14,995 bases of DNA from Rhodanobacteraceae bacterium (GTDB lineage Bacteria > Pseudomonadota > Gammaproteobacteria > Xanthomonadales > Rhodanobacteraceae). The notes under the pieces are model-generated. The model was not told the origin of the DNA. It ran no database searches and was given only the letters and a program-made list of their open reading frames with translations. The stretch lies in contig JAICIW010000018.1 in NCBI GenBank assembly GCA_025928735.1, forward strand, positions 1 to 14,995, written 5' to 3'. Shown here piece after piece: positions 1-6,524 of this stretch (the first letter of the stretch is position 1; each line of letters starts with the position of its first letter). The position numbers and the translations under genes are program-made.

Positions 1-82
1 CATGCTCCTCCCCGGTTCAGGCGTCCCTGGACAATCCGCATATCATATAGACTTCGCCGCCGATTCATTCCGCCCCGTCCGC
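1..82 (+). other. Leader or intergenic stretch before the first gene
   Basis: This stretch is open in the frame of the first gene (an ATG at 2 is in frame). It contains the unusually AT-rich run TATCATATAG at 41-50, which would force rare TAT, CAT and ATA codons in a genome of this GC content. I therefore read it as non-coding, possibly with a -10-like element, but no matching -35 box is evident. It may equally be the tail of an upstream intergenic region, because the window is cut here. Confidence 0.35.
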
Positions 83-808
83 ATGTCCACCCGCGCCGTC
101 CAACGCCAATCCGCCGCAACGCGCGTGCCGTGGCTGCCGCTGGTGTTGCTGGCGTGTGGGTTGCTGGCGTTGGCGGGTGGCTTGTCGCATCGGCACGAAC
201 TGAGTGTGGCCGCGGCGGCGCTGCTGCTGATTGCGTGGTTGCCGTCGGTGTGGCGGCGACGCAGCATCATGGCGCTGGCCATGTGGGCGCTGCTCGCGGC
301 ATTGTTGCTGGTGCCCGCGCTGACGGGTCGGCCGGTGCTTGCGCTGATGGCCCTGCCGGTCGTGTTCCTGGCCGCGGTGGGGTGGCTGTTCGCGCGCACG
401 CTGAGGGCCGGCGCGGAACCGCTGATCACCCGCTTCGTGCGGGTGATCGAAGGCGAGGTACGCGTCAACCTGCCCGGCGTGCGCGGCTACACGCGCGGCG
501 TCACGTTGTTCTGGGCCTGCCTGCTCGGTGCGATGGCGCTACTGTCGTTGCTGATCGCGTTGTTCGCGGTGCCGGGCGGATGGCTGTCCACGTTCGGCGT
601 GGCCGCTCCGTTCGCGCTGCCCGGTTCGATGCTCGCGTGGTATCCGGAAGCGGGTTGCTGGGTCGTGTTGCTCGTCGCGTTCGCGGGCGAGTACGCGTTC
701 CGGCGCTGGCACCTGCGACACATTCCGCATCCGCCTGTTCGGCGGTTCGTGGCACAGATCGTGCAACGTTGGCCGGCGCTGGTGCGCGGCGAAGACGGCG
801 CGGCATGA
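83..808 (+). CDS. COG4648-type inner-membrane protein of the aryl-polyene cluster
   Basis: The product is a 241-residue integral membrane protein of unknown biochemical role. Members of this family (COG4648) recur in aryl-polyene and related pigment clusters. Hydrophobic segments lie at about residues 16-33, 40-53, 62-78, 82-103, 140-162 and 185-202. A conserved-looking hydrophilic stretch between the fourth and fifth segments (PLITRFVRVIEG, then GYTRGVTLFW) matches the family pattern of a Tyr-Thr-Arg motif next to a Trp-containing helix. I chose the ATG at 83 over the in-frame ATG at 2 because the intervening codons are AT-rich and rare. No clear Shine-Dalgarno sequence precedes either start. 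The stop overlaps the next start (ATGA), which indicates translational coupling. The function, perhaps in substrate handling at the inner membrane, is inferred only from context. Confidence 0.75.
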   Translation: MSTRAVQRQSAATRVPWLPLVLLACGLLALAGGLSHRHELSVAAAALLLIAWLPSVWRRRSIMALAMWALLAALLLVPALTGRPVLALMALPVVFLAAVGWLFARTLRAGAEPLITRFVRVIEGEVRVNLPGVRGYTRGVTLFWACLLGAMALLSLLIALFAVPGGWLSTFGVAAPFALPGSMLAWYPEAGCWVVLLVAFAGEYAFRRWHLRHIPHPPVRRFVAQIVQRWPALVRGEDGAA

Positions 809-1104
809 ACGACTCGTTCCAGACTGCGTTGCGAATCGATCCGTCGCATCCGGCGCTGGCCGGGCATTTTCCGGGCAATCCGGTGGTGCCGGGCGTGGTG
901 GTGCTGGAACGCGTGGCCGCGGCGTTGCGCGCGTGGCGCGGGGAACGCGTCGAAAAACTGGATGCGAAGTTCGTGCAGCCGTTGCTGCCGGGCGAAGATG
1001 CGGTGATCGAACTGGAGGCCGAGGCTGCGTGCATTCGCTTTGCGGTCAGGCGTGCGGACGGCGTGCCGCTGGCGCGTGGCACGCTGCAACGCGCGCGGGC
1101 ATGA
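805..1104 (+). CDS. Small FabA/FabZ-like 3-hydroxyacyl-ACP dehydratase (ApeI-like)
   Basis: This 99-residue single-hotdog protein should remove water from a 3-hydroxyacyl-ACP during polyene chain growth. The FabA/FabZ active-site pattern is clear: H21 in GHFPGNPVVPG, followed by E35 in the helix (VVVLERVAAAL), matching the His/Glu pair of FabZ. At 99 residues it is shorter than FabZ (about 150), which fits the compact dehydratases of aryl-polyene loci. Its ATG overlaps the stop of the preceding membrane-protein gene by 4 nt. A 31-nt gap separates it from the acyltransferase gene. With the second hotdog protein at 5070, it would give the cluster two dehydratases, as in the characterised E. coli and Xenorhabdus Ape systems (ApeI and ApeP). 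Family assignment is secure; the exact substrate is inferred. Confidence 0.85.
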   Translation: MNDSFQTALRIDPSHPALAGHFPGNPVVPGVVVLERVAAALRAWRGERVEKLDAKFVQPLLPGEDAVIELEAEAACIRFAVRRADGVPLARGTLQRARA

Positions 1105-1135
1105 TTTGGCGGCGGCAGTGAATCGAACAGGGGAC

Positions 1136-2116
1136 ATGATGGAAGAGCAATATCAGGGCACGAGCGAGCACTGGCTCGATCGTCCGGAAGCCGGTGGCTG
1201 GTTCGCGATCTGGCTGATCCGTTTCATCGGGCTGCATTTCGGGCGCACGTTCGCGCGATCGATCCTGTACCCGATCACGTTGTACTTCTATTTCCGGCGC
1301 GGCCCCGAGCGCCGCGCCTCGCGCGAATATTTCCGACGCCTTACCGGCAAGCCGGGCAGCGCGTGGCAGGTGATGCGCCTGATCCATGCGTTCGCGTCCA
1401 CCATTCTCGATCGTTTGTTCCTGCTGGCTCGGGGCATCGGGACCTTTCGCGTCAGCACGCGCGGCGTCGAGGAACTGCACTGCCATGTGGATCGCGGAAA
1501 TGGCGTGATGCTGCTGGGCGCGCACGTCGGCAGTTTCGAGGTGCTGCGCGTGCTCGCCGCCGGACGGCCGGATTGCAAGCTCAAGCTGGTGATGGACAAG
1601 AGCAAGACGCCGGCGTTGACCAAACTGCTGGAAGCGCTGGCGCCGGAGTTGTCGGACAGCATCATCGATACCGCGCGCGGCGGCATGGACATCGTGCTCG
1701 CGCTTTCCGAAGCCGCGCGCGAAGGCGCGATGATCACGTTGCTCGGCGATCGCGGTCGCCCGCACGAGTCGATGCGCGAGGTGCCTTTCCTCGGCACGGA
1801 TGCGGCGTTTCCCGCGGCGCCGTGGCAGATCGCCGCGCTCTTGAGGGTGCCGGTGGTGCTGTGCCTCGGCATGTACCGTGGCGGCAACCGCTACGATCTG
1901 GTCTTCGAAACGCTGGCCGAGCAGGTGGAATTGCCGCGTACCGATCGCAATGCCGCGCTCGACGCGTACATCCGTCGTTATGCCGAGCGCCTGGAACATC
2001 ATCTGCGCGAAGCGCCCTGCAACTGGTTCAACTTCTATGATTTCTGGCAGCCGCCAACGACCCATGCCGCGCACCCTGCGATCCAGTCGAATCTGCAACA
2101 GGCGCATTCTTCGTGA
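1136..2116 (+). CDS. LpxL/HtrB-family lysophospholipid-type acyltransferase
   Basis: This 326-residue acyltransferase is of the LpxL/HtrB (LABLAT) type. The HX4E catalytic motif is visible at H130-E135 (GAHVGSFE). It is followed by the LLGDRG block near residue 204 and a C-terminal NWFNFYDFW segment typical of these enzymes. A hydrophobic N-terminal segment (about residues 22-50) would anchor it to the inner membrane. In aryl-polyene clusters such enzymes are thought to help build the lipid anchor that holds the pigment in the outer membrane; the acceptor is unknown here. The start is one of two adjacent ATGs (1136, 1139) behind AGGGG at about 1129-1133. A GTG at 1119 is possible but less well placed. 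The 3' end overlaps the LolA-like gene by about 50 nt if that gene starts at 2064. Confidence 0.85.
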   Translation: MMEEQYQGTSEHWLDRPEAGGWFAIWLIRFIGLHFGRTFARSILYPITLYFYFRRGPERRASREYFRRLTGKPGSAWQVMRLIHAFASTILDRLFLLARGIGTFRVSTRGVEELHCHVDRGNGVMLLGAHVGSFEVLRVLAAGRPDCKLKLVMDKSKTPALTKLLEALAPELSDSIIDTARGGMDIVLALSEAAREGAMITLLGDRGRPHESMREVPFLGTDAAFPAAPWQIAALLRVPVVLCLGMYRGGNRYDLVFETLAEQVELPRTDRNAALDAYIRRYAERLEHHLREAPCNWFNFYDFWQPPTTHAAHPAIQSNLQQAHSS

Positions 2117-2741
2117 TGCGTTGATCGCGTTCGCGCTCATCGCATCGTGCGGCGCGTTCGCGGCCGAACCCGGCCTGGCCGAATCGCTGCTGGCCGGTAT
2201 CGCCAAAACGCCGCCGGTGTCGACGCCGTTCGTGCAGGTGAGTTATCGCGGCGTGCTGGATCGCCCGCTGGTGGTGTCCGGCACCTTGCAGTGGCTGGGC
2301 GGCGACCGGATGCAACGCGACATCGACAAGCCGTTCAAGGAAACCGCGAAAATCGGCGAGGGCGAATTGTCGGTGCAGCGCGGCAGCGGCGACGTGCACC
2401 GGATGCCGCTCGCGCGCGCGCCGCAGGCAGGCGCGATGCTGGCCGGATTTCGCGCGCTGCTGGGCGGCGACGTGTCGGCGTTGCAGCAGGATTTCACGCT
2501 GTCCGCGCAGGGTGGCAGCGCGCATTGGGTGATCACGCTGGCGCCACGCACGACCCAGCTCAAGCGCCAGCTCGTGTCGATCGTGATCGACGGCCGCGCG
2601 CACGAGCCGCGCTGTCTGACGGTGACCGACGCCAACGGTGACAGCAGCATCACGCTGGTCGGCGCGATGGCGGAAGCCGGCTTGCGCAGCACGGCACCGC
2701 TGGAATCGGCGCTGGCGGCGCGTTGTCGCAACAGCCAATGA
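2064..2741 (+). CDS. LolA-like outer-membrane carrier protein (ApeL-like)
   Basis: The product is about 225 residues with an N-terminal export signal and the low-complexity beta-rich body of LolA-related carriers (for example STPFVQVSYRGVLDRPLVVSG, and an HWVITLAP strand). LolA proteins bind acyl chains and carry lipoproteins across the periplasm. The homologue in pigment clusters is presumed to move the lipid-anchored polyene. The signal sequence has a long Arg-rich n-region, then about ten hydrophobic residues. Cleavage could follow AFA (residues 31-33), but IASC at 26-29 also fits a lipobox. The start is uncertain: the ATG at 2064 lacks a Shine-Dalgarno site and overlaps the acyltransferase gene, while an in-frame TTG at 2121 would give a very short signal. 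The stop overlaps the exporter start (ATGA). Confidence 0.72.
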   Translation: MPRTLRSSRICNRRILRDALIAFALIASCGAFAAEPGLAESLLAGIAKTPPVSTPFVQVSYRGVLDRPLVVSGTLQWLGGDRMQRDIDKPFKETAKIGEGELSVQRGSGDVHRMPLARAPQAGAMLAGFRALLGGDVSALQQDFTLSAQGGSAHWVITLAPRTTQLKRQLVSIVIDGRAHEPRCLTVTDANGDSSITLVGAMAEAGLRSTAPLESALAARCRNSQ

Positions 2742-5065
2742 TGCGCGGCGCGCGGGTCGCGATCTGGTTCGTGTGGCTCGCGCTGATCGCCGCCGTCGGC
2801 TGGGGCGTCGCGCGGCATCTGCAAATCAGTTCGGATCTGCGCGATTTCGTGCCGCCGGCGCGCACCGCCGACCAGAAACTGCTGCTGGATGAAATCGGCA
2901 AGGGACCGGGATCGCGGTTGCTGCTGCTGGCGATTTCCGGCGCGCCGCAGGATCGCCTTGCGGCGCTTTCGCGCGGCTTGCAGGACGCGCTGTCGCACGA
3001 GCGCGCGTTCGCGCAGGTCGCCAACGGCGGCAACGACCTTGCGGAGATCGCATCGGACCTTTTGCCGTATCGCTATTTGCTGTCGTCCACGCTGGATGCG
3101 CATCGCTTCGATGCCGCCTATCTGCACGCGCAATTGCAGCAGCGCGTCGAGGATCTGAGTTCGCCCGCGGCGTCGATGCTGGAACCCTGGCTGAAGCGCG
3201 ACCCGACGCTGGAGACCTTGAAGCTTGCGCAATCGTGGGCGCCTGCGCGCCAGCCGAAACTCGTCGATGGCGTGTGGTTTTCGGATCGTGGCGAGGCGTT
3301 GCTGGTTGCGGAGACCAGGGCGGCGGGTTTCGATCCCGGTGCACAGGCCGCGGCGATCGCATCGCTGCAGAAACACTTCGCATCCTTGCCGGGTGCGGCG
3401 CAAGCGCAACTCGTGATCAGCGGGCCGGGTTGGTTCGGGGTCGAGGCCAGCCGCACGACGCGCGCCGAGGCCGACCGCTTCGGCGCGATCACCACGATCG
3501 GATTCGTGTTGATGTTGTTGCTGGCGTATCGAAGCGCGGTGCCGATCGTGGTGACTGCCTTGCCGCTGCTGTCGGGAGCGGTGGTCGGATTCGCATTACT
3601 TGCGCTGATTTTCGGTCATGCGCATGGCATCACCGTCGCGTTCGGCTTCACGTTGCTGGGCGTGGCCCAGGAATACCCGCTGCGGGTGTTCAGCCATCGC
3701 CGCATCGGCATCGAGACATCGCAATGCGTGCGCGAATTGTGGCCGCTGCTGGCGACCGCGATCGTGTCGGTGTGCATTGCCTATCTCGCATTTTTCGCGT
3801 CGGGCGTTGCGGGTTTGCAGCAACTTGCGGTGTTCACGATCGGCGGACTGGTGGTCGCGGGCGTGTGCACGCGCTGGTTGCTGCCATTGATCGTGCCGCC
3901 GGCGACCCGCGACATGGCCGCGACGCCGGGGCTTGCGCGGGCGTGGCATTTCCTCGCGCACCTGCCGCGCCCGCGCTGGGTGCCGTGGCTGGTCGCGGTT
4001 GCCGGCGTGCTCGTCGTCGCGTTTGCACCGGGAAAGTTCTGGCAGAACGATTTGTCTGCGCTGACGCCGATTCCGAAAGCGGAGTTGCAGCGTGATGCGC
4101 GTTTGCGCGCGGAACTTGGCGCACCCGATGTGCGTTATCTGCTGGTGCTGCATGCGCCCACGTCGGAAGGCGTACTCGCACTTTCGGAACGCATTGCGCC
4201 GCAAATGCGTCAGCTCGTCGCGAACCATGCAGTGGATGGCTTCGAATTGCCGTCGGGCTTCCTGCCGAGCGCGGCCACCCAAATAGCGCGACGGGCGAAG
4301 CTGCCCGACGCCGCCCAATTGCAAGCCGCGCTGCAGCAGGCGATGGAAGGACTGCCGTTCCGGGCTGGTGTGTTCGCGCCGTTTGTGGCCGACGTGGAAG
4401 CGGCGCGCAAGCTGCCGCCGTTGACGCCGGAACAATTCGAACGGTCACCAGTGGGCGCGCGACTGGCATCCATGCTGGTGCAGCAAGGCGATGGCTGGGT
4501 GGGACTGGGTACGCTCAGTGGCGTCAACGATTCGGCCGCATTCGACGCGTTGACTAAAACGACCGGCGGGGCGGTGCATCTGCTTGACCTCAAGGGTTCC
4601 ACCGAATCACTGGTGGAGGCATATCGCCATCGCATCCTGATTGCACTCGGGATCGCCGCGCTGTTGTTGTGCATCGCGGTGACGCTGGCGCTGCGCGGTC
4701 CTCGCCGTGCGCTGCACGTGCTGGGGCCGATGACGCTCGCGACACTGCTGGTGCTGGTGGTGCTGCGCGCATGCGGGATTTCGCTGTCGCTGTTCCACCT
4801 GGTCTCGCTGACGCTGGCGGCAGGCCTCGGTTTGCATTACGCGTTGTTCTTCGAGCGCCGCACCGGCGACGAGCGCGAGGATCTGCGCACGTTGCATGCG
4901 ACGCTGGTGTGCGTCGCCTCCGCGTTACTGGTGTTCGGTGTGCTGGCGTTGTCCAGCGTGCCGGTATTGCGCGCGATCGGTTTGACGGTCGCACTGGGTG
5001 TCGCGTTCCACTTCACCTTGTCGGTGTTGATGGCGCCGGCCGAACATCTGCGGGGGGAGCGTTGA
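2738..5065 (+). CDS. MMPL/RND-family exporter of the aryl-polyene cluster (ApeM-like)
   Basis: This 775-residue polytopic membrane protein has the pseudo-duplicated MMPL/RND layout. It has one N-terminal helix (about 7-25), a large periplasmic domain, a helix bundle (about 245-390), a further helix near 412-430, a second periplasmic domain, and a C-terminal helix bundle (about 630-765). It would extract or transport the polyene lipid across the inner membrane, driven by the proton gradient. The two positions that in MmpL3-type pumps hold the Asp-Tyr proton relay read E312-Y313 and H700-Y701 here. The start is the ATG at 2738, overlapping the stop of the LolA-like gene; a TTG at 2723 is also in frame. 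A run of six G (5052-5057) near the 3' end provides the Shine-Dalgarno region of the next gene. Confidence 0.87.
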   Translation: MMRGARVAIWFVWLALIAAVGWGVARHLQISSDLRDFVPPARTADQKLLLDEIGKGPGSRLLLLAISGAPQDRLAALSRGLQDALSHERAFAQVANGGNDLAEIASDLLPYRYLLSSTLDAHRFDAAYLHAQLQQRVEDLSSPAASMLEPWLKRDPTLETLKLAQSWAPARQPKLVDGVWFSDRGEALLVAETRAAGFDPGAQAAAIASLQKHFASLPGAAQAQLVISGPGWFGVEASRTTRAEADRFGAITTIGFVLMLLLAYRSAVPIVVTALPLLSGAVVGFALLALIFGHAHGITVAFGFTLLGVAQEYPLRVFSHRRIGIETSQCVRELWPLLATAIVSVCIAYLAFFASGVAGLQQLAVFTIGGLVVAGVCTRWLLPLIVPPATRDMAATPGLARAWHFLAHLPRPRWVPWLVAVAGVLVVAFAPGKFWQNDLSALTPIPKAELQRDARLRAELGAPDVRYLLVLHAPTSEGVLALSERIAPQMRQLVANHAVDGFELPSGFLPSAATQIARRAKLPDAAQLQAALQQAMEGLPFRAGVFAPFVADVEAARKLPPLTPEQFERSPVGARLASMLVQQGDGWVGLGTLSGVNDSAAFDALTKTTGGAVHLLDLKGSTESLVEAYRHRILIALGIAALLLCIAVTLALRGPRRALHVLGPMTLATLLVLVVLRACGISLSLFHLVSLTLAAGLGLHYALFFERRTGDEREDLRTLHATLVCVASALLVFGVLALSSVPVLRAIGLTVALGVAFHFTLSVLMAPAEHLRGER

Positions 5066-5069
5066 CGCG

Positions 5070-5513
5070 ATGCTGCCGAAGGCCGACTGGGCGCACCTGA
5101 TCCCGCACAAGGGCGCGATGTGCCTGCTGGATGAGGTCGTCGAGTGGGATGCGATGCGCCTGCACGCGCGCAGCGCCTCGCATCAGCGCTTGGATAATCC
5201 GTTACGCGCGGACGGCATGCTGCACGCGGTGAATCTGTGCGAATACGCGGCGCAGGCGATGGCGGTGCACGGTGCGTTGCGCGAACGCGGGCAAGGCGGC
5301 ACCGCCCGACCAGGGTTCCTGGTCGCATTGCGCGACGTGGAACTGCACGCCAATCGCCTCGATGGTCTCGAGGGCCGATTGCAGGTCCACGTCGAGTGCT
5401 TGATCGCGGTGGCGGACAGCCTGCAATATGCCTTTCGCGTCGAGCATCGGGGCGGCGTACTCGTGACCGGTCGCGCGGCCGTGATGTTGCGCTCGATTTC
5501 GATGGCGGATTGA
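5070..5513 (+). CDS. Hotdog-fold 3-hydroxyacyl-ACP dehydratase (ApeP-like, COG4706)
   Basis: This 147-residue protein matches the COG4706 dehydratase family found in aryl-polyene clusters. The N-terminal IPHKGAMCLLDEV segment carries the catalytic His (H13). E58 in the following helix (LCEYAAQAMAVHG) occupies the place of the acidic partner seen in FabZ. It should dehydrate 3-hydroxy intermediates to the conjugated double bonds of the pigment, working with the ketoreductase immediately downstream. The ATG lies 4 nt after the exporter stop, behind a G-rich Shine-Dalgarno stretch (GGAG at 5056-5059, about 10 nt away). The division of labour between this enzyme and the smaller dehydratase at 805 cannot be read from sequence. 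ApeP is the best-matching name. Confidence 0.85.
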   Translation: MLPKADWAHLIPHKGAMCLLDEVVEWDAMRLHARSASHQRLDNPLRADGMLHAVNLCEYAAQAMAVHGALRERGQGGTARPGFLVALRDVELHANRLDGLEGRLQVHVECLIAVADSLQYAFRVEHRGGVLVTGRAAVMLRSISMAD

Positions 5514-5526
5514 CGGGAATGCAAAA

Positions 5527-6252
5527 ATGAACTCGAAACGGGTGCTGGTCACGGGTGGCAGCGGCGACATCGGTGGCGCGATCTGCGCCGCGCTGGCGCG
5601 CGACGGCTGGCAGGTGATCGTGCATGCGAACGCGAATCGCGCGCGCGCTGATGCGGTGGCGGCCGGCATTCGCGAAGCCGACGGCATCGCCGAGGTCACG
5701 ACGTTCGATCTCACCGATGCCGCCGCGACACGTGCGGCGATCGGAGGACTGTTGCAAGCGGCACCCATCCACGCGCTGGTGCACAACGCCGGCATCCACG
5801 ACGACGCGCCGCTGGCGGGGATGAGCGAGGATCAGTGGCGGCGTGTGATCGACGTGTCGCTGCATGGGTTCTTCCATGTCACGCAACCGCTGTTGCTGTC
5901 GATGGCGCGCGCGCGCTTCGGGCGCGTCGTGGCGGTCTCCTCGGTGGCAGCGACGCTGGGCAACCGCGGGCAGGTCAATTACGCCGCAGCCAAGTCGGCG
6001 CTGCACGGTGCGGCGAAATCGCTGGCACGCGAAATGGCCTCGCGCAGCATCACCGTCAACGTGGTCGCGCCAGGCATCATCGAAGGTCATTTGACCGACG
6101 CGCTGTTTTCCCCGGAACAGGTGAAGGCGATGATCCCCGCCGCGCGCACCGGTACGCCCACGGAAGTCGCGGGAGTGGTGGCGTTCCTGTGTTCGGATGC
6201 CGCCAGTTACGTCAACGGACAGGTGATCGGCGTCAACGGCGGAATGGCTTGA
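5527..6252 (+). CDS. fabG: 3-oxoacyl-ACP reductase, FabG type (ApeQ-like)
   Basis: This 241-residue short-chain dehydrogenase reduces 3-oxoacyl-ACP with NADPH. The Rossmann motif TGGSGDIG lies at 9-16 and NAG at 87-89. The catalytic S139, Y152 and K156 are spaced exactly as in E. coli FabG (S138, Y151, K155). The fourth tetrad residue, normally Asn (N110 in E. coli FabG), appears to be Ser at 111 (DVSLHGFF). The C-terminal VNGGMA is typical of the family. It is the last gene of the left arm: its ATG follows GGGAA with about 7 nt spacing and lies 13 nt after the upstream stop. A long hairpin sits directly behind its stop. Its position next to the dehydratase indicates dedicated polyene synthesis rather than general fatty-acid synthesis. 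The housekeeping fabG would be expected in a fab cluster elsewhere. Confidence 0.88.
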   Translation: MNSKRVLVTGGSGDIGGAICAALARDGWQVIVHANANRARADAVAAGIREADGIAEVTTFDLTDAAATRAAIGGLLQAAPIHALVHNAGIHDDAPLAGMSEDQWRRVIDVSLHGFFHVTQPLLLSMARARFGRVVAVSSVAATLGNRGQVNYAAAKSALHGAAKSLAREMASRSITVNVVAPGIIEGHLTDALFSPEQVKAMIPAARTGTPTEVAGVVAFLCSDAASYVNGQVIGVNGGMA

Positions 6253-6286
6253 CGGGCTGCCGAATTTCGCCGCATTCGACAGCCCG
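6253..6286 (+). terminator. Hairpin at the end of the left pigment operon
   Basis: CGGGCTG at 6253-6259 pairs with CAGCCCG at 6280-6286, and CGAAT at 6261-6265 pairs with ATTCG at 6274-6278. One C/A mismatch separates the two stems and the loop is 8 nt. It begins directly after the reductase stop. There is no T tract, so it may be an RNA-protecting or Rho-assisted 3' end rather than a classical intrinsic terminator. Confidence 0.5.
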
Positions 6287-6374
6287 CGACGTCGGCTGGC
6301 GAGCTCCTTGCGCGCGCCAATCCAGGTTCCAACGAGTGCAGTGCTGCGACGGTTCCGGGTGGCCAAAGCATTGA

Positions 6375-6403
6375 TTGACACTTCAACGCGGCGAGCGTAT
6401 ACA
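6375..6403 (+). promoter_or_regulatory. Sigma70-type promoter of the CsgG-like/SH3 gene
   Basis: A perfect -35 hexamer TTGACA (6375-6380) is followed by a 17-nt spacer and a -10 hexamer TATACA (6398-6403). The predicted transcription start is near 6410, leaving a leader of about 115 nt before the ATG at 6525. This is the best promoter match in the window. A CRP-type palindrome lies just downstream. Confidence 0.7.
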
Positions 6404-6417
6404 CGCCGAAAGGGAAG

Positions 6418-6433
6418 TGTGATCTGTGTCACA
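6418..6433 (+). promoter_or_regulatory. Perfect CRP/Clp-type operator (TGTGA-N6-TCACA)
   Basis: TGTGA (6418-6422), six bases, then TCACA (6429-6433) form the full consensus half-sites of the CRP family, to which the xanthomonad regulator Clp also belongs. The centre is about 15 nt downstream of the predicted start site of the promoter at 6375-6403. That position normally means repression. Activation of an unseen downstream promoter is possible, with a centre about 100 nt before the ATG. Confidence 0.65.
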
Positions 6434-6524
6434 GAATGCGGTGGATGGCTGGATCAAGGGCCGGCGATTCCGGCGTGGGCCGCCATCAATCATGTTTTTC
6501 TCGCAGGCCGAAGGGAGGGGTCGT

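Noticed and set aside
5052..5057. Run of six G near the end of the exporter gene as a phase-variation tract
   Set aside because: It is short, a slip would alter only the last few residues, and it is explained as the Shine-Dalgarno region of the next gene.
4837..6432. Open frame of 531 codons on the - strand
   Set aside because: It lies opposite the exporter end, the second dehydratase and the reductase, all well supported. The translated product is Arg/His-rich with no motifs.
6253..6524. Possible small gene or RNA in the gap before the CsgG-like gene
   Set aside because: Only a hairpin, a promoter and an operator could be supported. Open frames there lack start signals or merely extend the downstream gene.
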